Below the pieces are notes generated by a model, which worked only from the letters and a program-made list of their open reading frames with translations, ran no database searches and was not told where the DNA came from. The position numbers were made by a program, and so were the translations under genes. A DNA stretch of 64,000 nucleotides from contig CM022302.1 of assembly GCA_011799875.1 (NCBI GenBank), positions 185,992,942 through 186,056,941 of the forward strand. Reading direction: 5' to 3'. Source of the DNA: Thinopyrum elongatum. Its lineage: Eukaryota > Streptophyta > Magnoliopsida > Poales > Poaceae. Positions 12,171 to 22,300 of this stretch are shown here, one piece after another. The stretch's first letter is position 1. Each line of letters begins with the position of its first letter.

Positions 12171-12628
12171 GAACATGGCCAGGGGCTAGCTCCTCACCCA
12201 GGGGGCAACTGCCCCGCTCCGCCAATCTGGCCCCTCTGCGTCACCAACGGTGCACGGAATCCAGACCGCCCTCCTACAACTATCCGCGGCACCTGGTTTT
12301 CTGCCAGGGCACTCATTCCCGCGCCCTCCGCATCCGCCACCATCCTCGCGCAATGTATGCAACATACATGGCGAAAATGGCAGGAGCGGAAGAACGAGCA
12401 GAATGGCAGTTACCACCCCGTGAACATGGGACATGGGAACCCACGGGTCGTGGCATAAATTCCCCCACGTCGTCTTGCACGACGCACGGGAAAACCGGAA
12501 ACTGACTCAAGCACAGGTTAATGAAGAAGCAAGGAAAACATCAAGAAAGAGGAGAATATCATCGCAAGTGCCCTGCCTGTGTACCTGATAGGGCCTACCC
12601 CAACGATGCTCGGCAGCACATTTCGACC

Positions 12629-12643
12629 AGGCCCGGGGGCTCC
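12629..12643 (+). other. Polypurine tract region of element B
   Basis: Just before the LTR start the sequence reads AGGCCCGGGGGCTCC. G-rich CCCGGGGGC next to the 3' LTR is the usual plus-strand primer position, and the mirror arrangement (GTAGCCCCCGGGCCC) borders the LTR of element C. Confidence 0.6.
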
Positions 12644-13569
12644 TGTCGGTGCAACAAACCTTCACGTATGTTGCCCGGACTGTACACAGTCATGATGGCA
12701 AGGAAGCAAACTTCACCAAGCATCCAAGTCAAAACCAAGCCAGATAAAAAGCTCTTTGAGGGGTCAAAGGGAAGATCAAGAAGACCAAGACAAGCCAAAG
12801 CAGTGAGATATCACTAAGGGAAAGCCTCCCTTACCGGGCAGGCGAGCCTGGTCAAGTCCAGGCTGCCCCGAGGATGAATCCAATGTTTCCCCAGCAGGCT
12901 TGCCGGGGCCGCTGATGGCAAACCTCCCCGCCAAGACTCCACCGCTCCACCGCATCGCAACGCAAGTCATCTATCAGTGCGGTGTCAAGCCCCCAGATGA
13001 TTAAGTGTCTCTCATTTGGCACGTGGCAGCCGTTTGGAAGGAAGATTACCTCTATATGACACCCGTCCAGAGGCGTGTCAAGCAGACAGGTAGAAGATGA
13101 CTAAGCGGGGCGGGCAGGCTTGCCGGGCTGCATCCTCAGCATGACACCTAGCAGTGCATTTAATGCACTTTGTCCTAACTGCCAGAGTTAGGTATGATAG
13201 CACTATTGCCTATCTAATCACTAGATAATGACTATTTTGCCAGTGTGGTTACCCCTTAGCCTATAAAAGTAGGGCCATGGCAACCTAAAAGAGGATTCAG
13301 ACCCTTGTGTACTCATACGCACATAGCTGCTCTTCCCAAGGCAACCTTGCCGAGCTTAAGCGCTGCATGTTCGTCACGGTCCCTCCATCAATCCACCAAA
13401 GCAGGAGTAGGGTTTTATGCTTCCCAGCGGCCCGAACCTGGGTAAAAACCACCAGTGTCATCTCTGTCGTGCTGTTCCATGGCTTCTGCTCTTTGTGCAT
13501 CATGACCTTCCCCCTTGCCGAACCACAAGCTGCTAACGGCCCCATAGGTGACCACGTTCCACTACGACA
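12644..13569 (+). repeat. 3' LTR of element B
   Basis: It begins TGTCGGTGCAACAAACC and ends CCACTACGACA, 926 bp. The right end is supported by the related LTR fragment at 56555-57198 (minus orientation), which ends AACCATGACA at the same point, and by CACTA coding sequence starting immediately after. A TATA box (GCCTATAAAAGT) lies at 13259-13270, followed by the motif CGGCCCGAACCTGGGTAAAA near 13420-13450. Confidence 0.85.
13259..13270 (+). promoter_or_regulatory. LTR promoter TATA box of element B
   Basis: GCCTATAAAAGT sits about 300 bp before the LTR end, a normal U3/R position. The related LTR at 56555-57198 has CTATAAAAGGAGG on the other strand at the equivalent place. Confidence 0.7.
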
Positions 13570-13989
13570 AAATGGGTCAATCTGACAGGAGGCGTCGTAA
13601 AGCAAGACCCATAGTACGGAATGACAACAGTGGATCTCAACAATCTTGGGTACATAGACGAACCATTCGTCCTAGCCAATGATGTGGCACATGTTTTCTA
13701 TGTGAAGGACATGTTTACCAAGCCAAGAAAAAGAAAAGATAAGGAAACGAATACATCATACGATTAGCCAAAGTGCCACATAGTTCTTTTAGGGAAAAGA
13801 AACATCGTGGGAGTGGAGGACAAGACAGGCATGTCAGAAGATTATGAAAAGTTTCATGAAATTGCTCCCTTCACAGTGAGGATTGACCCAAGCATCCTGT
13901 TAAATGATGAAGATTGTCCATGGTTACGACGCAAAGGGACACACGTGGAGAAAAAGTTTTATACCCCAAGATCCCACTCTGGGATGTGA
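13570..13989 (+). pseudogene. C-terminal part of CACTA transposase gene (TNPD-type ORF1)
   Basis: The frame reads through WVNLTGGVV just after the LTR, then YGMTTVDLNNLGYIDEPF, FYVKDMFTKPRKRKDK, GVEDKTGMSEDYEKFHE and PSILLNDED to TGA at 13987-13989. This is the tail commonly found downstream of the transposase core in grass CACTA elements. In-frame stops occur in the first stretch (a TAG before YGM) and at 13765-13767. Insertion of element B removed the upstream part from this window. Confidence 0.8.
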
Positions 13990-14128
13990 CCGGCTTCACC
14001 GTCATCACTTTCTTCTCTAGTGAGTTTCCGGACTTATCTCAAAAGTCCCACTTCGGACAAACTGGAGGGAATCTTTGTAATAGTTAGGGTATGTATGTGT
14101 TTTGGCATTTGAAACGCGAAGAAATATT

Positions 14129-14815
14129 TTTTTCATGCATTTACTGATTTTTTTGAGCTAAATGACCCTGAAATTGAAAAGCACTAAAAATGAACTCTGA
14201 AAAGGTTGAAAGTTGGCATGGTATCATCATTTCACCCACATAGCATGTGCTAAAAAGCTGAGAGGGTTACCACAAAAACTAGATGCACTTCGTGTACAAA
14301 ATGGACAATCTCTTTGGAAGTATCAGGGTTTTGGACGAAAACTCATCTGTTAAAAAGGCATTTCATTTTCTTAAACTTATTTCAACTCCAGACTTTTTGT
14401 GTGTTCAACATGCACCATTCAAAGCCACATCATCAATTTTCAACCCTTTCTGACTTCATTCACTATTTTTCATGCATTTACTTTTTTTTGAGCTAAATGA
14501 CTCTGAAATTGAAAAGCACTACAAATGAACTCTGAAAAGGTTGAAAGTTGGCATGGTATCATCATTTCACCTACATTGCATGTGCTAAAAAGTTGAGAGG
14601 GTTACGGCAAAAACTGGATGCACTTTGTGTACAAAATGGACAATCTCTTTCGAAGTATTAGGGTTTCGGACGAAAACTCATCTATTACAAAGGCATTTCA
14701 TTTTTTTAAACTTATTTCAACTCCAGATTTTTGTGCATTCAACATCCACCATTCAAAGCCACATCATCAATTTTCAACCCTTTCTGACTTCATTCGCTAT
14801 TTTTCATGCATTTAA
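14129..14815 (+). repeat. Tandem duplication, about 335-bp unit, two copies plus a start of a third
   Basis: The motif TTTTTCATGCATTTA recurs at about 14130, 14467 and 14801. Between copies the units share GAGCTAAATGA, GTTGAAAGTTGGCATGG, GTACAAAATGGACAATCTC and TTCAACCCTTTCTGACTTC. The third copy diverges after about 15 bp. The duplication lies in the intergenic spacer of CACTA 1. Confidence 0.8.
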
Positions 14816-15447
14816 TGAAATTTTGAGCTATAAAACGAAAAGAGCTAAACAGAATCTGTTTTTGATTAAAAGACCCATTTGAAATAACCTAAAAATTACC
14901 AAATTGAATATAATGATAAAACACAATAATATTAAACAGTAGGAAAAAGAATCATTCAAAAATCTATTTTGAAAGTAAAGTTATTCACAAACTATTGATT
15001 CACACAAATTTCAAAGAATTCAAATTTAAACTATTCAAATTTGAAAACTACTGGCACTAACAGAAAGTTTATAATTTTTTTGACCTAAAGCAAAAGGATT
15101 CACTCAAAAACTCTAAATATTTGGCTCTAAGTAGAAACAAAAGAGAATAAATAAAGCAAAAAACAAATAAAAACTGGAAAATAAATAAATTAAAAAAAAC
15201 GCCCGCCTACTGGGCTGCCACGGCTTGCATATGACTAGAAACCCAACTACTAGTTGGGCCAGGATGCAGGCCCGCAGGGCAAGTAGGCCCCACACGGCAG
15301 TGATAGGTTCCTTAGGCCCACACAGGCCTGCTTTAGAGAGGAGCTCGACAGGGAAGCCGCGGCGGGGCTTATAAACCGCTGTGTGCTCCTCTCAAGTAGC
15401 GAGGTGGGACTAAACTTCGACACACCTCGCCTGCCAGCAAAAGACCT
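14816..15447. other. AT-rich then GC-rich spacer of CACTA 1
   Basis: Non-coding. An A-rich part (to about 15195) changes to a GC-rich part that probably precedes the promoter of the second gene. No domain was seen. Confidence 0.5.
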
Positions 15448-15449
15448 TT

Positions 15450-15497
15450 AGTCCCGGTTGGTGGCACCAATCGGGACTAAAGACGTCTCATATATAA
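15450..15497 (+). promoter_or_regulatory. Inverted repeat and TATA box before the second gene of CACTA 1
   Basis: TTAGTCCCGGTTGGTGGCA followed by CCAATCGGGACTAA forms an imperfect inverted repeat (about 15450-15480). The sequence CATATATAAG follows at about 15488. The same AGTCCCGGTTGGT...ACCAACCGGGACT repeat occurs in the right subterminal zone (25051-25084), so the promoter may share transposase-binding sites with the element end. Confidence 0.5.
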
Positions 15498-16527
15498 GCA
15501 ACACTTACAAATTTCCCCCCCACCCTCTCCAGTCTTTCGACGCCGAACCTGCAGAGGATGCCGCCAGGCTGCTGCGCGCCGAAGATCGTCGTCGCCTCCC
15601 CCGACGCCGTCACCTCCCCCAACGCTGGAGATCGTCGCTGCCCCCAACGCCGGCCACCCACGCTTCCTCCCCGAGCCCCGACGCCGAACCGCTCGTCGCC
15701 GTCCCCGATTCCGGTGAGCCTGTAGCTCCTAAGCCATCACCGGGCCCTCTTGTGCCTCCCAGGTGAGCTCCGGCGCCTCCCTTCCCCTCTTCTTCCTCGC
15801 CTTGCCACCATTTTTGCCATGGCCGAAGTGCAGCTCGGGCGCGCTGGCCACGTCCAGAGCACGCACACAATGTGCTCGACCGAATGCCAGGTCATGCTAG
15901 CTTGCTCCATTGGAGCTGGAAATTTGTAGGATGGCGTATCCTTAGGTGATAAAGATGGTGGTGGGGCTAGTTTGACAGAAAGAAAAACTTGCAAGTGCAA
16001 GTTTTACCAGAATTTAGTTCTGGACAGAAAGTACAAGGAATTATTTGGTGAACTTAAGTGATGCTGATGGAGTTGGTCTTCTAGACTTAAGGGTTTTGTT
16101 AGAAGGACTATAAGTGGGAAAAGTTTCAGAATTTTTTGAGCAAGGAATATTAGGGTTGTAGTTATAACCTAGGAATGGGATATAATTGAAAACAGGACAT
16201 TTAGACCTAGTTGGGTTCTTGCATAAAAATGATCTATAGGCATCACATGACCCCTCATAATTTCTTGTGGAATTTTAAAAGAATTATTGAAAATAGTTGT
16301 AGTGCAACAGTAGCATTTCAAAGATTGGAAATGCTATTTAAAATAGTTTCAGAATTTTTTGAGCAAGGAATATTAGGGTTGTTCAAGTGTTGGATCAATG
16401 GCTATAACATGTTGTTCAAATTTGCCCATCTACTATATAGTTGTAAAAGTTTATTCAATACAAGTAGCATAATAAAATGACATTGCATATAGGAATTTGT
16501 TTTCATAAGAATTTGTTCTCAACGTCG

Positions 16528-16956
16528 ACGATGCCCGGCCCGCATCCTCATCGGCGACTCGTTGGCGACGACCTGCTTCAGAGGCACCATGTCCGGGACT
16601 GGGCTCCGCCAGGCTGGCACTGGGAGGTGCTACTTTTCGGGGGGCGTTGCTTGGTGAGGAACCGGGCTCCCGTCATCGATCCGGAGCTTCTTTGGTGGCG
16701 GTCCCGTGGGCCACTTTCGATGCGAAGGTAGCCGGCCCCCGTGGAGGTGGTATGTTGCCGTGTCAGGGAGGAGGACGAGCATGTCCATCGCTACATGGTT
16801 GCATTGGACGTCAGGTTCTCCAATACCTGGCAGGTTCTTCAGGGATCTCACTCGAGCTATGATCCTGTGATGGTCCCTTCTCTTTGGGTGTCCACCGCCC
16901 GTGCCTCAGGAACCGCGAGTGAACTAGATTATTCGATAATATTCGATCTATATTAG
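16528..16956 (+). pseudogene. CACTA 1 upstream gene segment, unknown function
   Basis: One frame is open from ATG 16528 except for a TAG at 16729-16731 and ends at TAG 16954-16956. It contains RDWAPPGWHWEVL, EEDEHVHRYMVALD, WQVLQG and VMVPSLWVSTARA. I recognise this only as a recurring CACTA-associated protein and do not know what it does. It lies upstream of the acidic N-terminus at 17197 and may be a separate small gene. Confidence 0.5.
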
Positions 16957-17170
16957 CTAGTGATGTTATATATATATATATATGATAATATTCGAGATGT
17001 ATTAGTGATAATACTCGAGATGTATTCGAGATTATATTCGATGATGCATTAACTGGATTATTCGAGATGTATTAGTGATAATATTCAAGATGTATTCGAG
17101 ATTATATTCGATGATCCATGTATTAGTGATAATATTCGAGATGTATTCTAATTTGAATATTAAATTGTTT
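16957..17170 (+). repeat. AT-rich repeats with TATTCGAGATGTATTAGTGA units
   Basis: A (TA)n run is followed by about four imperfect copies of GATAATATTCGAGATGTATT and GAGATTATATTCGATGAT. It lies between two coding segments of CACTA 1. Confidence 0.7.
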
Positions 17171-17196
17171 TATCTTTCTTCTGGATTAGTTAAGCT

Positions 17197-19354
17197 ATGG
17201 ACGGTAACGGCAGAGACGACGATGATCAAAATAAGATCTTGTTCAACATGATCCGAAACCAACCTGAGGGTGAACCTGAATTCGAAGATGACGGCTCACA
17301 ATATCTGAACAATTCCGGTGAGGGAATATTTTAGGAAGAACAAACAGACGAAGGCCACACAAACAATGATGATGAAGGAAATGATCTTCAATTAACAAAA
17401 ACCGGCGAGATATATATAAGGCCTCTGGTGATCATTACATGTATTAATTGATTTGTATATATATATATATATTAATGAATCAATCTTTCTTCTTTTAGCC
17501 CTCCGGATCGAGCAAATCTTCTAAAAGCAGGGCAGTGCGAGGCCCGGCCAAAAGGTTGCCGGCTGGCATCAAGTACAACATCAATTCAATCAAACAATCT
17601 AGCGAACCGCTTGCTCCTAAAAAGAATGCGGACAAATTTAACATTCAGTGCGAAGTTATTGTCAGGGACCAAATCCCGATCTCCCTTCAAGACTGGAATA
17701 AGCCAGCAAAGGGAGATCGAGGAGTTACTTTTGTCTCCGAAAGAGCAAAAGATCTGCTTTGGGAATCCCTCATGTCACATTTCACCCTACCAGATCATTT
17801 GACAGATGAAGAACGAGAGAAAGTCAAGAAGAGTGCTCTTAAGAAGATGGCCACAGCATTCTGCAACCACAAGAAAAGAATATGGGCCGGGTACATCGAA
17901 GCAGGAAAGCAGACTACAGAATTCAAGGGATCACTGCTGAAGGAAAAAGATCACTGGGACTCTTTTGTGAAGTTCAAGAAATCGGAGGCAGCTCAAGAAC
18001 GGTCGAGAATAAACAAGATTAATGCTGTGAAAAAAAGTGGCACCATACTCTGGGGCCAGGTGGCTACCAGGTCGGCCGGCCTAAGTGGGATCAAGCTGAG
18101 GAAGAGATGATTGCTGCAGGGGTCACTCCAGTTACATTGAGGGAAAGTTGGACTCAAAGACAGGGCTGGTTATGGAGGAAAGTTGGACCGACAGGTGCAG
18201 GACTTGGTTTTATGAGCATGGGGGAAAGTTGGACCCAAAGACAGGGCTGGTTATGGAGTGGGCAAGTCTTAAAGAAGGCTCCGATGCTTTACTTGTTGCA
18301 ATAGAAGAGGCTCGAATGGGGGCATTCAAGCCCGAGAGAGAGAACGACGAGCTTATGCGCGTCGTGAAGAATCCTGAACACCTGGGACGAACACGAGGCA
18401 AAGGCGTTGTTCCGTGGTTTGAGGGGTTTGCGGATTGGAACCCCACTTATAGAAGCCGTTCGAGAAAGAAGAAGCAGGAGGAGGAGTAGAGGAAGCTGGA
18501 GGAGGAGCAGAGGAAGCAGGAAGCAGACCGCCTTCAACAGGTAGAATCAAAGCACGCGGAGTTGGAACGCGCTTTCAAGCGGCAGCAGGAGCAGATCGAC
18601 TCACTTAGCCAGGAAAGAGCATCTCAGTGGTAGCAGCAAGCAGATCCAGCATTGGATAGCACCGTCCCATCTATGCCGAAAAGCAGCGTGTGTTCCAGCC
18701 CGGCTGATGATGCAATGCTGGCTAGATACCCCATGGATGTTATGGAGAAAGGATTGCATCGTCTTTACAAGGCCACCGACTCCTCCTCCATGTCCGGCGC
18801 ATCAGCCGACTCCTGCTCCTCCAAGTCCGCCACCACGTCAGCCGACTCCTCCTCCAAGTCCACCACCACGTCAGCCGACTCCAACCCTGCCCGAGACGGA
18901 GCGCGGCGCTAGTCCGCCACCGTGTCAGCCGACTCCAACCTTGCCCGAGACAGAGCGCGGCACTAGTCTGCCACCGCGTCAGCCGACTCCACCACCCCAC
19001 CCCGAGACAGAACCCATCAGCATGAGCCTGTCATATCAATCTCAGGCGCGTCAGTCTTCTCCAAAGCGGAAGAGAGCTCCAAGCAAGAAAGCCTCTCCTC
19101 CTGCCAAAAAGAAGTTGGCTTACCACAGGAGTGACGAGGAAAACAAGGCCATAATGATGTCCAAAGTGCAGGCCCATTTTGGACCGAAACCACCCCGCCG
19201 CCAAAGGAGAAAATACTTGTGGAAGTGATACAACACTTTATTGATAATGCTCAACCGACTGTGAAGAGAACGGACTCAGACTATAAGCACTCTATTAAGA
19301 AGTCATATCGTGCACAAAAAGATAAGGAGCGAGTCGAGCTCGAGCCAAGCATGT
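17197..19354 (+). pseudogene. CACTA 1 second gene, N-terminal and plant transposase (Ptta/En/Spm-like) part
   Basis: ATG 17197 opens an acidic N-terminus (MDGNGRDDDDQNK), stopped by TAG at 17332. After an intron ending CTTTTAG at about 17500, an exon encodes GPAKRLPAGIKYN, SLQDWNKPAKG, AFCNHKKRIW and FVKFKKSEAAQERS, the pattern of the plant En/Spm-associated transposase domain. A one-base shift near 18040 moves the frame to GPGGYQVGRPKWDQ. A short duplication (KLDSKTGLVM / KLDPKTGLVM) lies at 18140-18260. Then come a lysine/glutamate coiled coil with a TAG at 18487, a proline repeat tract (PPRQPTP units, 18775-19010, in a shifted frame) and a lysine-rich segment. It probably continues into the protease part, and the frameshifts make it inactive. 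Confidence 0.75.
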
Positions 19355-19399
19355 AGTAAGAAAAGCGGGAAAACTATTCCCTAGCAGGGAGAACAGGCA

Positions 19400-22300
19400 G
19401 TGCAATCAATCCCCCTGCTCATTGTACAATCACATGTGAGTACCGCTGATAGGCCGGAAATAACCGACGCTCATAGACGGATGGCTAAAGAGGCCGGTGT
19501 CACTGTTGCACAACTCCTAGACATCGATGTTCTCCCTGGGTTTGAAGAGGAGGAACTAGCATGGAAATATGGCCCCGGACAACCTCTGGTCAGGCCTGAG
19601 GAGGTCCAGAATCTATCAACGAAAATGCGCAGATTGTATGACTAGTACCTGAGATAAATCAAGAACGGGCGAGGGGCCCTCATGGTGAAAGTCAAGGAAG
19701 AGCATTACTTCCATGGAAAATATTTGTGGATTGAGTTTGAAGAAATGTTTCAGTTATTCAATCAAGACGCACTTGGCAAATCTCTCGTCAGTTGCTATTG
19801 TTTGTAAGTGATTTCTTTCTGTAATTTAAATCTCTTGATGTGCTCGTTCATTGCCTGTAATTATCCTCACTATATTCTTTTCTGTGGTATTATGCAAAAT
19901 GAAGATTTATGAAATGAAAAAAGCTAGAAGCTATGGCATTGGGTTCATTGACCCAAATAACGTTAATGAAGGTGTGTGGGGAATCAGCAAAAAAGACACA
20001 GAGAAGAGCTTGCTAGAGTTTTTGAAGCAACTAAATACCCAACCAGAAATAGTATTTCCTTACAACTTCGGGTGAGTGTTACTGTCTTGTACTACAAATT
20101 CTATTTTGCTTACTAGATGTTAATAAGTGTAGTTGATGAGTTATGCACATGTCCGCTTAATTATACAAACGTGTGCGCATGCAGTTTCCACTGGATCCTG
20201 CTAATCATTGAAGTTGATGAGGGAAAAGTTAAAGTACTGGACTCACTATTAAAGAAACTAAAGATTACTTAATCGTGAAGGGGATGCTCGACAGGTAATT
20301 GTAACACCCCAAAAATTTGACCATGTTTTATTAATAAAAATTTTGCCAGGAAATAAATTTTTTATTTTCTGGATTATCTTCTGATTTCAGAACCACTCTT
20401 TTCTCCTGAATTGTGGAGTTTTTCCTCCAAACAGAAACTTTTCAAAAAAATGTTGTTGGACTTGAGTACCAACTCAGTGAACATTTCATTTTATTTGATA
20501 TGTTCAGCGAGAGCATTTTTTTAATATTATTTTACCAAAACTTTATCTCTTTTAGAATGACATTTAATTCTTTTAAGAGCCTCATTTGCACTACAACCTA
20601 TTTAAATATTACTTTAAAGAGTCCATAAAAATTTGGATATATCAGTAGATGTATATAAATCTCTTTTATGCAAAAACCCAGGCATGTGTTTTGAAAAATT
20701 TGAGCAAACCATCCTCATCTTCATTCTGGTCCAGTTTGGTGATTTGCACTGCAACCATATTTTATTTTGCTCTATTAATCTTGGGATTTTTCCTGCTTGT
20801 AGTCCACCCTACCAAACCCTTAAGTCTAGGAGATCAGACCCATTAGAGGATTTTAAACACATGCAATAATAGCCTTTATTTTCTGTCCAGAACTATAGTT
20901 TTGCAAAACTTGCACTAGCAAGTTTCTGGTTTTTCCCAACTAACATTGCCACCCTCTTTATCATCTAAAGAGACTCTGATCTGGAGATTTTGGCCACCAG
21001 AAGAGATGCCTAGATGCCCATGGCATTCTGTCGAGCACCTTGTGTTCATGAACAGTTTTGGCATAGTTTTTTTTTTGCACTGTGATCTTGCCCCTCTGGA
21101 CTAACCAAACTGTCCACTAATCTCCTAGATACCTCTAACCTTGTTCTGTTAATTTGCATCGTCACCCAAGCCCTCTAGGCCACCCTGGCATTCTGTCGAG
21201 CATGTAGCGTGCATGCTCTGGGCACGCCCAGAGCGCACGTTTTGCACGCGCGCGCGCAACCGAACCGCCTCCGCATGCCAGCTCTTCCCGGGAACAGCTC
21301 GGCCTCATCCAAACGCTCGTCCGCTAGCCCATAATACCCGCTGACCCCGCTGCTTCGCCCTGACCACCCTGGCTCCCCGCAGGACCGCCCGCAAGCCGCC
21401 ACTACCGTCTGCAGCGAGCCTCTGTCATGGACGGCACCGCCCAAGCCACAGCCGCGCGCCAGCTCACCCCTGAACAGCCCGAGCTCATCCATTCGCTCCT
21501 CCAGCCGCCTCCTGCATCGCCATGTCGCCTGCGACCACAGTGGTGGCTCACCGTCGAGCTTATCCTTGGTCGTCGCTGCGAACCGACCTTGCGCTCCTAT
21601 TTAAGGGATCCCCGAAGCTCAGCCCGACCGGTAGAAGATTCCTGCGATCCCTCTTGAGCTCCCATAGCGAGAAATCGACCGGGGGAGACCCTCTTCCCCA
21701 CCTCCGGTCAAGGATCGGCCGCCGTCTCCTTTGCTGGATTCGGCGCCACCAGAGCTTTCCCCTCCCTCTTCTCTTCCCCTTTAGCTGCGGATGGACCTCG
21801 TGAACCCATTCCCCCTCTCGATGCCACTGGAGATGAACCATGGGCAGAGTCCCCTGCAAACCCGTGGCGCCGTTCGCTGGCCTCGAGGCCATCGGAGCTC
21901 CCAAGCTCTCCGATGATCAGGTCCCACCTCCTCGGGATCACCTCGAGACCCTGAGCGCAATGGTGCCCTCGGTTGCCTGAGTGGAGCCCCGAATCGCCGG
22001 TGGGAGTCGCCGGAGACCTCACCTCCCCTCGGCTGGAGGAGGGAGATGACCGGTTTGACCTTAGTCAAACCTGTCCGAGGGGCCCCGTCGTCAGCGACAG
22101 AGACGAGCCGGAGCTGTCTTAAGTGAAAGCGTAAACCCTGCAGTACATCTTCTTTTCCCGAAAGCGTATTCCGTCCGAACCGTTTCCCTTTTCAGTTTTT
22201 ATTTAAAAACAGAACTTTGACTATTCTTTGACTGGCTATACTTTTAAAATACAACTCCATTTGACTTGATTCTTTTTCTGTTGATTCTCAAATTTTGTCT

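Larger units (their letters stand above)
6883..13569 (+). mobile_element. Gypsy LTR retrotransposon B (Tat-like), 3' part
   Basis: Plus-strand order: RT from its very start (PREVIEHHLAV at about 6891), RNase H, second RNase H-like domain, integrase, a 1.1-kb spacer, an antisense B3-like ORF, a polypurine tract and a 3' LTR ending at 13569. The gag and 5' LTR are missing because element A interrupts it at 6882/6883. Immediately after 13569 the sequence continues as CACTA element 1 coding DNA, so B is inserted in that transposon. The remaining part should lie left of the window. Confidence 0.85.

Noticed and set aside
15610..16000. Minus-strand glycine-rich frames
   Set aside because: Shadows of the GC-rich leader of the CACTA 1 second gene; no recognisable product.
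21175..22068. Several GC-rich frames inside the solo LTR
   Set aside because: They overlap on both strands, lack domains, and lie in the GC-rich part of an LTR around its TATA-like site.
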